From: JAQVXR01 sp050945755
Lineage (GTDB): Bacteria; Bacillota; Dehalobacteriia; Dehalobacteriales; Dehalobacteriaceae
Direction: 5' to 3'
NCBI GenBank assembly: GCA_050945755.1
Contig: JBMNTN010000015.1
Coordinates: 1 to 39,668, forward strand
DNA: 39,668 nt
A program made the position numbers and the translations under genes. This document shows, piece by piece, positions 24,899-32,988 of the stretch; position 1 is the stretch's first letter, and each line of letters begins with the position of its first letter. Below the pieces are notes generated by a model, which saw only the letters and a list, made by a program, of their open reading frames with translations, was not told the origin of the DNA and searched no databases.

Positions 24899-25687
24899 AT
24901 GATTATTATCGGTGAAAGAATTAATGGGATGTTCAAGGACATCGGACAGGCTGTAAACGAAAGAAATCCTAAACCTTTGCAAGAATGGGCAATCAAACAA
25001 AAAGAGGGCGGTGCCCATTACCTGGATATTAACACCGGGCCGTCCTGCGAGGACAGAGTTGCCGGTATGAAATGGATGGTAGAAGTAGTTCAGGAAGTTA
25101 GTGATCTGCCGCTGGTTTTAGACTCTACCAATTATGATGCCATCGAAGCCGGTTTGGAAATCTGTAAAAAACCTGCCATGATCAATTCCTGTCCGGCAGA
25201 ACAGCCGAAGATTGAAAGAGTATTTCCTATGGCTGTTAAGCATAACGCTAAGATCATCGGTTTAACGATGAATGAAAAAGGTATCCCCAAGAATGCGGAA
25301 AACCGGATTGCTTTGGCAATGGAATTGGTTGCCGCTGCTGATGAATATGGCCTTCCGATGGAAGACTTGTTTATTGACCCGCTGATTCTCCCGGTTAATG
25401 TTGCCCAGGACCATGTTCCTGAAGTTCTGGAAGCTATTCGTCAGGTAAAAATGTTGGCTGATCCGGCTCCCAATACTGTCCTGGGACTGAGCAATGTTTC
25501 CCAAAAGTCTCCTGACAGATCGTTGATTAACCGTACCTATTTGGCAATGGCCATGGCTTGCGGTTTGGACGCTGCCATTGCAGATGCCAACGATGACGCC
25601 CTAATGGAAGCTGCTGCAACCGCGGAAATTCTTCTGAATCAGAGTATCTACTGCGATTCTTACGTTAAAGTGTTTAGAACCAGATAA
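24899..25687 (+). CDS. acsE: Methyltetrahydrofolate:corrinoid/iron-sulfur protein methyltransferase
   Basis: 262 residues, the same length as Moorella AcsE, from ATG 24899 with AAAGGAGG upstream. It is a pterin-binding TIM barrel: MIIIGERINGMFKDI at the start, HYLDINTGPS, LPLVLDSTNYDAIEAGL, MINSCPAE and TVLGLSNVSQKSP, whose Asn is the conserved pterin contact. It transfers the methyl group of 5-methyl-THF to the Co(I) centre of AcsC/AcsD, joining the methyl and carbonyl branches of the pathway. It is the last gene of the operon, with a terminator 16 bases downstream. The genes making methyl-THF are not in the window. Confidence 0.96.
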   Translation: MIIIGERINGMFKDIGQAVNERNPKPLQEWAIKQKEGGAHYLDINTGPSCEDRVAGMKWMVEVVQEVSDLPLVLDSTNYDAIEAGLEICKKPAMINSCPAEQPKIERVFPMAVKHNAKIIGLTMNEKGIPKNAENRIALAMELVAAADEYGLPMEDLFIDPLILPVNVAQDHVPEVLEAIRQVKMLADPAPNTVLGLSNVSQKSPDRSLINRTYLAMAMACGLDAAIADANDDALMEAAATAEILLNQSIYCDSYVKVFRTR

Positions 25688-25703
25688 AGTATCTATTGAG
25701 GAC

Positions 25704-25735
25704 AAGGCCTCGGCATTTTTGCCGGGGCTTTTCTC
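25704..25735 (+). terminator. Terminator of the acs operon
   Basis: AAGGCCTCGGCA and TGCCGGGGCTT form an imperfect GC-rich stem with a short T loop, followed by TTCT. It is the first strong hairpin after acsE. Confidence 0.8.
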
Positions 25736-25764
25736 TTAGGTCACATATCAAATTATTATCATCA

Positions 25765-25793
25765 TTGACAACGTTTTTTATTAATGTTAAACT
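25765..25793 (+). promoter_or_regulatory. Promoter of the T-box leader
   Basis: A consensus TTGACA (25765-25770) and TAAACT (25788-25793) are spaced by 17 bases, with a TG upstream of the -10. The start point would be near 25800, giving a leader of about 310 bases. Confidence 0.75.
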
Positions 25794-25814
25794 AATTCTA
25801 ATTTCAAAAGGAAA

Positions 25815-26090
25815 AACACAATGAAGGGGAAAAGTAGGATGTTTTGGGCATTCCCAGAGAGCCGGTAATTGGTGGGAATCCGGTAGGCCTGACTTCTGAA
25901 CAGCCACCCCAGAGTGGTGGAATGAAAAGCAAATCGCCGAGTAGTTCCTTTCGGGTAAGCCCCTTACAGCTTTGAGTGATGAAAACTAATTACTTACCAA
26001 GGCCTGCTGCGTGAGCAGTTGGGCAAATTAGGGTGGTACCGCGAGAATGCCTCTCGTCCCTTTGTCGGGATGAGGGGTTTTTATTTTATT
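25815..26090 (+). ncRNA. T-box leader (tRNA-sensing riboswitch) with terminator
   Basis: The conserved T-box AGGGTGGTACCGCG is at 26030-26043. Upstream, AGTAGGA (25834-25840) matches the Stem I S-turn, AGAGAGCCGG...GGTGGGAATCCGGT (25856-25884) matches the AG bulge and distal loop, and CTGAACAG (25896-25903) is the specifier region. The terminator CCTCTCGTCCC/GGGATGAGGGG with a T-rich tail is at 26049-26090. In the usual register the specifier after GAA is CAG (Gln), but this is uncertain. It controls the Lrp-like regulator and aminotransferase genes. Confidence 0.92.
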
Positions 26091-26112
26091 TGGACAAAAA
26101 GGAGGTAAATTG

Positions 26113-26595
26113 ATGCGCACCAAGATATTAAAAATATTAGCTAATGACAGCAGGACTCCTTTGGATCAGATTGCTGTCATGCTGGGTATTTCTTTAGAGG
26201 AAGTTGAACGCATCGTGAAGGAGCTAGAAGAAGAAAAAATTATTTTAAAATATACCACGGTAATCAACTGGGAGAAGGCAGGTATCGAAAGTACCATCGC
26301 AATTATTCACGTCAAGGTGACCCCTCAGAGGGAAGTGGGATTTGATGCTGTGGCGGAAAGGATTTATCGTTTTCCCGAGGTGCAATCAGTGACATTAATG
26401 TCTGGGGATGATGATCTCTCTGTGACCATCGAAGGAAGAAGCATGAAAGAAGTGGCTATGTTTGTAGCACAGAAATTGGCGACACTGGAACATGTGCAGA
26501 GTACCAAAACTTATTTTGTTTTGAAAAGATATAAAGTAGCAGGAACGATATTTGACGAAACGGAAGAAGACAGGAGGCAGGTGATTAGCTTATGA
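26113..26595 (+). CDS. Lrp/AsnC-family transcriptional regulator
   Basis: 160 residues from ATG 26113 with GGAGG seven bases upstream. The N-terminal winged helix-turn-helix (about residues 1-55: ILKILANDSRTPLDQIAVML, then GISLEEVERIVKELEEEKII) is followed by an RAM/AsnC-type ligand-binding domain (about 65-140: STIAIIHVKVTPQ...VQSVTLMSGDDDLSVTIEG). Such proteins form multimers that respond to amino acids. It overlaps the aminotransferase gene by 4 bases (ATGA at 26592-26595), so they are translated together. Both are under the T-box leader, so the regulator rises when its cognate tRNA is uncharged. The ligand is unknown; the neighbouring aminotransferase suggests an amino acid made or used by that enzyme. 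Confidence 0.9.
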   Translation: MRTKILKILANDSRTPLDQIAVMLGISLEEVERIVKELEEEKIILKYTTVINWEKAGIESTIAIIHVKVTPQREVGFDAVAERIYRFPEVQSVTLMSGDDDLSVTIEGRSMKEVAMFVAQKLATLEHVQSTKTYFVLKRYKVAGTIFDETEEDRRQVISL

Positions 26596-27785
26596 GTATA
26601 ATGATGGAACAATTTATGCCGGAAAAATTTATTTCTCCTACGCTAAAGACGATTCCACCCTCCGGAATCAGAAAATTTTTTGACTTGGTTGCCCAAACCA
26701 AGGATGTGATTTCGCTGGGGATTGGGGAACCAGACTTTGTCTCACCCTGGCATGCTCGGGAGGCTTGTGTTTACTCTTTGGAAAAAGGTTATACCATGTA
26801 TACCTCTAATATGGGACTGCCGGAATTACGGCTGGAGATTGTGAAATACCTGGCACGGCGTTTTGACCTTGAATACAGTGCCAAAGATGAGGTGATCGTT
26901 ACCGTTGGAGCAAGCGAGGCGGTGGACATGGCTTTTCGCACGGTGATTTGCCCGGGAGACGAAGTATTGATTCCGGAACCCTGTTATGTCTCCTATCGCC
27001 CCTGTGCTATTTTGGCCGGAGGAGTACCGGTTTCCCTGGAAACAACACAGGAGACAGAGTTCAAAGTTACCCCTGAGATGCTGGAAAAGTCCATTACCCC
27101 CAAAACCAAGGCGCTTGTTTTAAGCTACCCCAACAACCCAACCGGCGCTATTTTGAACCGGGAAGAATTGGAAGCCCTTGCTCGGGTAATTATCAAACAC
27201 GACCTGTTGGTAATTTCTGACGAAATTTACGGGGAACTCACATATGAAGGCAGCCATTTCAGTATTGCTTCTCTTCCCGGGATGCGGGACAGGACGATAT
27301 TAATTAGCGGTGTCTCCAAAGCATTTGCCATGACCGGCTGGCGCATTGGCTATGTGGCGGCACACCGGGACTTTATTGCCGGCATGGTTAAAGTACACCA
27401 GTATACTCTTCTTTGTGCTCCTGTGATGGGGCAAAAAGCTGCAATTGAAGCATTCTCCTCTTGTTTTGGCGAGGTTTTAAACATGGTGGAGGAATATGAC
27501 CAAAGAAGAAGAATCATTACAAAAAGATTAAATGATATGGGCTTGGATTGTTTTGAACCGAAGGGAGCTTTTTATGTGTTCCCCTCGATCAAGAATACCG
27601 GATTGAGTTCGGAAGAGTTTGCCGCTCAGCTATTAGCCGAGGGCAAGGTAGCCGTAGTACCCGGTAATGCCTTCGGGTCCTGCGGGGAAGGTTTTATCCG
27701 CTGCTCCTATGCGGCATCTTTAAAACAGATTACCGAGGCAATGAACAGGATGGAACGTTTTGTGGAAAAAAAGATAAGGTGTTAA
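26592..27785 (+). CDS. PLP-dependent class I/II aminotransferase
   Basis: 397 residues. It is a fold-type I aminotransferase: VISLGIGEPDF at the N-terminus, YTSNMGLPELR, VTVGASEAVDMAF for cofactor phosphate and ring contacts, SYPNNPTGA, VISDEIYGEL (Asp and Tyr for PLP), and SGVSKAFAMTGWRIGY, whose Lys forms the Schiff base. A C-terminal GEGFIRCSYA supplies the Arg that binds the substrate carboxylate. It belongs to the aspartate/alanine/aromatic aminotransferase group (AspC/PatA/AlaT-like); sequence alone does not fix the substrate. It is coupled to the Lrp-type gene by ATGA and lies under T-box control. Confidence 0.92.
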   Translation: MSIMMEQFMPEKFISPTLKTIPPSGIRKFFDLVAQTKDVISLGIGEPDFVSPWHAREACVYSLEKGYTMYTSNMGLPELRLEIVKYLARRFDLEYSAKDEVIVTVGASEAVDMAFRTVICPGDEVLIPEPCYVSYRPCAILAGGVPVSLETTQETEFKVTPEMLEKSITPKTKALVLSYPNNPTGAILNREELEALARVIIKHDLLVISDEIYGELTYEGSHFSIASLPGMRDRTILISGVSKAFAMTGWRIGYVAAHRDFIAGMVKVHQYTLLCAPVMGQKAAIEAFSSCFGEVLNMVEEYDQRRRIITKRLNDMGLDCFEPKGAFYVFPSIKNTGLSSEEFAAQLLAEGKVAVVPGNAFGSCGEGFIRCSYAASLKQITEAMNRMERFVEKKIRC

Positions 27786-27811
27786 AAGGACTTTAAGATA
27801 AAGAGGGGGGA

Positions 27812-29383
27812 GTGAGGGACATTAAAATTACATTTTGTGGTGCAGCCCGGGTCGTAACCGGTTCCTGCTATCTGTTGGAGTGTGAAAATGCAACTTTTCT
27901 TGTGGACTGCGGCCTTTTTCAAGGCAGTAAAAAATTAAAAGAACTGAATTATGGGGAGTTTCCCTTTAATCCGGCCTCAATTGATTTCGTCCTATTGACA
28001 CATGCCCATATTGACCATAGTGGTCTATTGCCAAAACTCTATAAAAAGGGTTTTAGAGGCCCGACGTATGCTACTTCGGGAACGGTAGATCTCTGCAGCG
28101 TGATGCTGCCTGACAGCGGGCATATTCAGGAAATGGAAGTAGAACGGAAAAATCGGAAAAATATACGTTCCGGCAAAGAATTGCTTTCTCCCATTTATAC
28201 GGTAAAGGATGCGGAGGAATGCATCAATTATTTTGAGAAAGTAGACTATAACCAAGATTTTCAACCTGCTCCGGGAATCAAAGTGAGAATGCTGGATGCC
28301 GGTCATATTTTAGGATCGGCGATTATTGAACTCTGGCTCCAAGAAAACGGTCAAGAAACTAAATTTGTTTTTACAGGTGATTTAGGGCGGATGGACCGTC
28401 CCATTGTCAATGACCCGACTCTGATTGAGGAAGCGGATTATTTAGTGATGGAATCGACTTACGGTAACCGTTTCCATGACGATGCGGTGGATGACAATGA
28501 GCTTCTCTTATGTGAAACGATAAACAATACATTTCGGCGCGGAGGCAATGTAATAATTCCGGCTTTTGCTGTGGACCGGACCCAGGATATATTATTGACG
28601 CTTAATAAAATGATGGATGAAGGGAAAATCAATCCTAAGTCTGTTTATGTGGATAGCCCTTTGGCCATTGCCGCCACAGAAATATTTTGCAGATATCCCC
28701 AATATTTTGACCAAGAAACTACGGAATTTATGGAGGATTATGGATCGTGTCCTTTTATCTTGCCTAATCTTAATTATTCCCGGACAACAGAGGAGTCCGT
28801 CGCTTTAAACAAGATAAAAGAAGGAGCGATTATTATTTCCGCCAGCGGAATGGCCGATGCCGGACGAATTAAACACCATTTGAAACATAATCTTTGGCGG
28901 GCGGAATGTTCGGTCGTTTTTGTTGGATATCAGGCACAAGGAACATTAGGCAGGTGTTTGGTCGACGGGGAAAAGAAAGTACGGATTCACGGCGAACAAA
29001 TCATGGTTAATGCCGACATTATTATGTTGGAAGGGTATTCGGCTCATGCCGATCAAAGTGAACTGATTAACTGGTTGGCCGGTTTTAAAAAATTCCCCCA
29101 ATCGGTATTCGTAAGTCACGGAGAAGAAGAGAGCAGTCTTGCTTTAGCCAATCTTATTAAGGAACGCTTTAATGCTAAAACTTTGGTTCCTTCCCTTGGT
29201 GAAGCTTATGACCTAACTGGAGTCGAAGTTCTGGAAGTTGTTCCCCCTGTGGAAAAGGGAATACCGGAAAGTGTCTGGGATCTTTATCAGGAGATCAATT
29301 TGGAACTCACCATGCTGGTCAAGGATTCATCTATCGAGAAGCTCAGACAAATCAGGGAATACCTGAAAAAGATAAGTGCTTAA
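27812..29383 (+). CDS. MBL-fold/beta-CASP ribonuclease-like protein
   Basis: 523 residues from GTG 27812, immediately after AGAGGGGGGA. The metallo-beta-lactamase core has His64-x-His66-x-Asp68-His69 (LTHAHIDHSG), LDAGHILGSA, and FTGDLGR with further metal ligands; STYGNR precedes the beta-CASP domain (IIPAFAVDRTQDIL...IIISASGMADAGRIKHHL). An RMMBL-type tail follows (GYSAHADQSELINWL, VFVSHGEEE). This is the layout of YSH1/CPSF-73-like bacterial RNA exonucleases. No KH domains are present. The last 50 residues are an extra helical segment (ESVWDLYQEINLELTMLVKD). It follows the aminotransferase by 26 bases and may share its transcript. Confidence 0.9.
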   Translation: MRDIKITFCGAARVVTGSCYLLECENATFLVDCGLFQGSKKLKELNYGEFPFNPASIDFVLLTHAHIDHSGLLPKLYKKGFRGPTYATSGTVDLCSVMLPDSGHIQEMEVERKNRKNIRSGKELLSPIYTVKDAEECINYFEKVDYNQDFQPAPGIKVRMLDAGHILGSAIIELWLQENGQETKFVFTGDLGRMDRPIVNDPTLIEEADYLVMESTYGNRFHDDAVDDNELLLCETINNTFRRGGNVIIPAFAVDRTQDILLTLNKMMDEGKINPKSVYVDSPLAIAATEIFCRYPQYFDQETTEFMEDYGSCPFILPNLNYSRTTEESVALNKIKEGAIIISASGMADAGRIKHHLKHNLWRAECSVVFVGYQAQGTLGRCLVDGEKKVRIHGEQIMVNADIIMLEGYSAHADQSELINWLAGFKKFPQSVFVSHGEEESSLALANLIKERFNAKTLVPSLGEAYDLTGVEVLEVVPPVEKGIPESVWDLYQEINLELTMLVKDSSIEKLRQIREYLKKISA

Positions 29384-29394
29384 ATGTGGCTGAA

Positions 29395-29528
29395 GGGTAT
29401 TTAAGTTTTTTCACTCCTAAAAGGGATCGGCGCAAACTCGCTTCGCTCAAACAAGCGCCGATCCTGTTCTTTTAGGGCCTGCGCCCATTTTTTAATCATG
29501 CAGCGTTCCGCTTTAAAACTTAAAAACC
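29395..29528. repeat. Palindromic repeat copy B1
   Basis: The left end GGGTATTTAAGTTTTTT and right end AAAACTTAAAAACC are inverted repeats. The interior palindrome CCTAAAAGGGATCGGCGC / GCGCCGATCCTGTTCTTTTAGG is intact (perfect over GGATCGGCGC). It begins 12 bases after the stop of the MBL gene. Confidence 0.88.
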
Positions 29529-29534
29529 TATGAA

Positions 29535-29639
29535 GGGTATTTAAGTTTTTCGCTTCACGGGCTTCGGTCATAACACCCTTTTAGGGCCTGCGCTCTCTTA
29601 TCTAATCTTGCAACGTTTCGCTACAAAACTTAAAAAACC
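29535..29639. repeat. Palindromic repeat copy B2, without the inner hairpin
   Basis: It has the same ends as B1 but only about 105 bases: the inner GGATCGGCGC palindrome is replaced by CACGGGCTTCGGTCA, a module also seen in copy A. Right half TTTTAGGGCCTGCGC...CGCTACAAAACTT is shared with B3. Confidence 0.88.
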
Positions 29640-29645
29640 TATGAA

Positions 29646-29781
29646 GGGTATTTAAGTTTTTTCACTCCTAAAAGGGATCGGCGTAAACTCGCTTTGCTCA
29701 AACAAGCGCCAATCCTGTTCTTTTAGGGCCTGCGCTCTCTTATCTAATCTTGCAACATTCCGCTACAAAACTTAAATACCC
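29646..29781. repeat. Palindromic repeat copy B3
   Basis: Perfect 15-base terminal inverted repeats GGGTATTTAAGTTTT (29646) and AAAACTTAAATACCC (ending 29781) enclose a slightly degenerate inner palindrome (GGATCGGCGT / GCGCCAATCC). The sequence after it, TATGTTAACTTATTG, resembles TATGTCAACTAATTG after the 12129 fragment and supplies the stop codon of the converging gene. Confidence 0.88.
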
Positions 29782-29785
29782 TATG

Positions 29786-30649
29786 TTAACTTATTGATGA
29801 TTCGGCTGATTTGTCAAAAACCAGATGAACAGCATGCATATCTACAGAAATAATATGGAGTGAAGTCATTTGCTCCACCTGCTCTTTAATCTTTTCCTGA
29901 GCATTTTTTAAGACATCCGGAATAATATAACCAAAAATTACTGTGGAATCAATATGTAGGCGCAGACCATGCTCGGAATTATCAACATGAATTTTACCGA
30001 TATGATCGATGCCGGGAATATCATGACAGGCATATTTGGTAATTTCCGAAATAACATGATTGGCAATATAAAAACGGCCCAGATAATTAAAAGTTGGCCG
30101 GACGATGGTTTGTTCCACCCAAAGATGCTTGGTTGTAGGGAGCGGTTGATTTTCCCCAATTTGTTTTTTAAAAAAAGAACGGAGAGGAGCGATAATTGTG
30201 CCGGAAAACTTGGGTTTCACTTCTACAGTTGGGGCGGGGACAACATGGGTGCCGAACCGGTTTCTGATCTGTTGGGCTTTTTTTATTTGTCTTTGTGAGG
30301 CAATATCCTCAATATTAAAGATCGTTTTTGCCGGGGGGAGTTCCAAACGCTGAATAATTTTTTCCACCATTCCCAGGGAAGTACCGAGAACTAAAATATT
30401 GGCCGGTTGATTCTCTTTAATGGTTTCCATTATTTCTTGTGCATGGCTGTCTTCACTGAAAAGGGCAGTTCTAATTGCCCCGACTCTGGTAGGCGAGCGC
30501 TTGGCGGAACGGCCGGCCAAAATCCGACTTCCTTTAATTAATAGTCCGTCATCAATAATCATATTAATGCCGTATTCCTGGGCAACATAAAGAGCATGAT
30601 GGCTTTTGCCAGTTCCGCTTGGCCCCACTAAAGCATAAACTTCCATCAT
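29786..30649 (-). CDS. P-loop ATPase fused to an Asp23/Gls24-like domain
   Basis: 287 residues on the minus strand, with AAGGGGA about 8 bases before ATG 30649 (a second ATG follows at once). Residues 1-180 hold a P-loop, VYALVGPSGTGKSHHAL, and NMIIDDGLLIKGSRILAGRSAKR, which resembles a kinase or GTPase-like nucleotide-binding fold. Residues about 185-280 (VRPTFNYLGRFYIANHVISEI...HLDSTVIFGYIIPDVLKNAQEKIKEQVEQMT-like text) match the Asp23/Gls24 envelope-stress family. The fusion is unusual to me; the function is unknown, and a role in envelope stress or phosphorylation is only a guess. Its stop lies inside the repeat tail. It is divergent from trkA. Confidence 0.75.
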   Translation of the reverse strand: MMEVYALVGPSGTGKSHHALYVAQEYGINMIIDDGLLIKGSRILAGRSAKRSPTRVGAIRTALFSEDSHAQEIMETIKENQPANILVLGTSLGMVEKIIQRLELPPAKTIFNIEDIASQRQIKKAQQIRNRFGTHVVPAPTVEVKPKFSGTIIAPLRSFFKKQIGENQPLPTTKHLWVEQTIVRPTFNYLGRFYIANHVISEITKYACHDIPGIDHIGKIHVDNSEHGLRLHIDSTVIFGYIIPDVLKNAQEKIKEQVEQMTSLHIISVDMHAVHLVFDKSAESSIS

Positions 30650-30732
30650 TATTTCCCCTTAATTTGACACTGTTTTAACATCGTTTAGAACAGTTTATAA
30701 GCGAAATGCGCTGTTGGGGTAACCCGCTATTG

Positions 30733-30741
30733 ATTATAGCA
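30733..30741 (-). promoter_or_regulatory. Extended -10 promoter for the P-loop/Asp23-like gene
   Basis: On the minus strand TGCTATAAT gives a perfect -10 with a TGn extension; the -35 (TAGAAT, 30756-30761) is weak. The start point would be about 75 bases before the gene. It lies in the 186-base gap shared with trkA. Confidence 0.55.
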
Positions 30742-30835
30742 TAATATCTGTTATTATTCTAATGTGGTTCAGATAGGAATAAGACGGTGGAACGTCGAAT
30801 TACCAATAGATGATAAGGAACCTAAGGTGATAAAA

Positions 30836-32176
30836 ATGAAAGCGATTATCATTGGTGCCGGTAAATTAGGCTATAGTATTGCCCAGATGCTTTCCAGTGA
30901 AGGATATGACGTAATTGTCATTGATCAAATTGAGGCTAGATTGCAAGCTGTGGATGAGCATTTAGATGTCCAGACCATATGCGGAAACGGAGCAAGCGGT
31001 GATATCCTGCAGGAAGCGGGGGTGTATCATGCCGACCTCTTGGTGGCCGTAACGGAGGGCGACGAGCTTAATATGGTTTCCTGCTTTATCGGAAAATCTT
31101 TAGGGGCGAAACGGACCATTGCCCGAGTGAGGAAGCCGGAATACATTGATTTTGACAAATCATCCGGCCTTGGACATATGGGGATAGATTTAATTATTAA
31201 CCCGGAAAGAGTTACGGCAGATGAAATTGTTAAGTTGGCGAAAATGGCTGAAGCTCAAAATGTGGAATTCTATGCGGACGGCAAGGTTCAGCTGTTGGAA
31301 CTGCGCGTTACCGAAAAGGCACCGGTGGCAGGTCAACAACTGAAGGAATTTGGTTTTCACGCACCATTTTTAGTTGTCGCTATTTTACGGGATGAAAAAA
31401 TGATTATTCCCCGAGGAAAAGACAGGGTTCTCGCGGGAGATATTATTTTTATCCTGGCAGAAACAAAAAAAATGCGGGGAATTGAACGGTTTTTTGGCCA
31501 GCGCCGCTTAAAGATTGAAAGTGTTGTGATTTTGGGTGGCGGACGGGTTGGTTATTATTTAGCTTCTAAGTTAGAAGAACTGCATTATTCAGTTAAGGTT
31601 ATTGAAAAGGACATTGAAAAATGCAAGTCAATTGCCCAACGCTTAAACAGCTCGTTGGTAATTAACGGAGATGGGACAGATCTCTCTTTATTGGAAGATG
31701 AAAATGTGGGAGATACCGACCTGTTTGTCGCGGTAACAGGGGATGACAAACTAAACATGCTGGTGTCTCTTTTGGCTAAGCACCTGGGGGCCAAAAAGAC
31801 AATTGCCCAAATTCGCCGTTCAGATTATACTTCACTGGTGGAAAAAGTGGGAATTGACCGGGCGGTCAGTCCCCGGCTCCTTACAGCGGGGGCGGTTCTC
31901 CGATTCATCCGGAAAGGGCAGGTCGTTTCCATTACGCTGGTGAGTGATGCCCGGGCGCAGATCACAGAGTTAATCGCCACGGAGAGTTATCCCTACGCCG
32001 GTGCTTATCTTAAAGACATTAAGTTTCCTTCCGGGGCAATTATCGGTGCTTTAACCAGAGACGATAAAGTGATTGTTCCTTCCGGGGAAGACCGAGTTAT
32101 GCTGGGGGACAGGGTAATTGTCTTTGCCTTACCGGAGGCAACTCATAAAGTTGAGAAATTTTTTGGTATGATATGA
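30836..32176 (+). CDS. trkA: Trk potassium uptake regulatory subunit TrkA
   Basis: 446 residues from ATG 30836 with AAGGTGA 6 bases upstream; the open frame runs back to 30764 without a site. It has two tandem RCK units, each with an N-terminal Rossmann fold (MKAIIIGAGKLGYSIAQML with GxGxxG at residue 7; SVVILGGGRVGYYLASKL near residue 230) and a TrkA_C subdomain (ending VLAGDIIFILAE and VMLGDRVIVFAL). It binds NAD(H) or other nucleotides and gates the TrkH channel from the cytoplasm. The partner TrkH is about 24 kb away at 4954. No trkH-like gene is next to it. Confidence 0.94.
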   Translation: MKAIIIGAGKLGYSIAQMLSSEGYDVIVIDQIEARLQAVDEHLDVQTICGNGASGDILQEAGVYHADLLVAVTEGDELNMVSCFIGKSLGAKRTIARVRKPEYIDFDKSSGLGHMGIDLIINPERVTADEIVKLAKMAEAQNVEFYADGKVQLLELRVTEKAPVAGQQLKEFGFHAPFLVVAILRDEKMIIPRGKDRVLAGDIIFILAETKKMRGIERFFGQRRLKIESVVILGGGRVGYYLASKLEELHYSVKVIEKDIEKCKSIAQRLNSSLVINGDGTDLSLLEDENVGDTDLFVAVTGDDKLNMLVSLLAKHLGAKKTIAQIRRSDYTSLVEKVGIDRAVSPRLLTAGAVLRFIRKGQVVSITLVSDARAQITELIATESYPYAGAYLKDIKFPSGAIIGALTRDDKVIVPSGEDRVMLGDRVIVFALPEATHKVEKFFGMI

Positions 32177-32227
32177 AGAACGCCTTAGCGATATTTGGCG
32201 GAGGTTATATGAAAGGCGGGATTATTT

Positions 32228-32974
32228 TTGGACGGGAGTAAGTGGGATAAAAGGTTTTTTTTTAATGGATCAGCGGATGTTACCCCGGTACCAAATTTAT
32301 TATTAAAATATTACAAGCAATTGGGTTTGTCTGATACTGAACTGGTTTTTTTAATTCAGTTATTGCGCTTGACAAAAAATGGCTGGCCGAGGATAGAGGA
32401 TCTGGCCGGACAATTTGAGATGGATGTTGCTTCCGCGCAGCAGAATATGGCGTCCTTAATTGAAAAAGGAATTGTTGTACCGGAAAATGTGATTGAGTCC
32501 GGTTACAAGCAAGTTTCTCGTTATTATCTAGATGGATTATATGATAAATTGGTGGATTTATGGGCTTGCCAGATGGCGAGTGAAGCGGAAATTGCCGCAA
32601 CAGCGCCGGAGAAGAACAGTCCGGACGATAAAATGGAATTCTCCAAGGTTTACAGTGCTTTTGAACAGGAATTCGGCCGGGCATTATCGCCAATGGAAAG
32701 TGAAAAGATTATTGAATGGTTGGACAACTTGAGATATCTCCCGGAAATTGTTTTGGAAGCTTTGAAGAGGTCGGTGTTGCGCGGGATCTATAATTTTAAT
32801 TACATAGACCGGATTTTGCTGGAATGGCAGAAAGCTAACGTGCGCACTCTTCATGAAGTGCATAGCTACGAAAACAAAAAAATGGGGAGAGAAAAACCAA
32901 GGGAAAAAGTACATCGAAAAAAATCAACACCATCTTCTTCCAACCACAAATTAAAAAACCTTTATGAAATGTGA
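32228..32974 (+). CDS. DnaD-domain replication initiation protein
   Basis: 248 residues from TTG 32228, which follows AAAGGCGGG at 32212-32220. The N-terminal half (about 20-115: VPNLLLKYYKQLGLSDTELV...GWPRIEDLAGQFEMDV) is a winged helix (DDBH1). The C-terminal domain (about 150-210: YSAFEQEFGRALSPMESEKI...LRGIYNFNYIDRILLEWQKA) is the DnaD/DnaB2 domain with the YxxxxL/I-x-x-W motif. A basic tail follows (EKPREKVHRKKS). DnaD takes part in restart and initiation of replication in Firmicutes by helping load the DnaC helicase. It overlaps the dnaI frame by a few bases, and the pair is a well-known arrangement. Confidence 0.9.
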   Translation: MDGSKWDKRFFFNGSADVTPVPNLLLKYYKQLGLSDTELVFLIQLLRLTKNGWPRIEDLAGQFEMDVASAQQNMASLIEKGIVVPENVIESGYKQVSRYYLDGLYDKLVDLWACQMASEAEIAATAPEKNSPDDKMEFSKVYSAFEQEFGRALSPMESEKIIEWLDNLRYLPEIVLEALKRSVLRGIYNFNYIDRILLEWQKANVRTLHEVHSYENKKMGREKPREKVHRKKSTPSSSNHKLKNLYEM

Positions 32975-32988
32975 AGGGCGTATTATCT

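Noticed and set aside
29395..29781. CRISPR array
   Set aside because: The repeats are over 100 bases, palindromic and nearly contiguous, without spacers of uniform size, and no cas genes are present.
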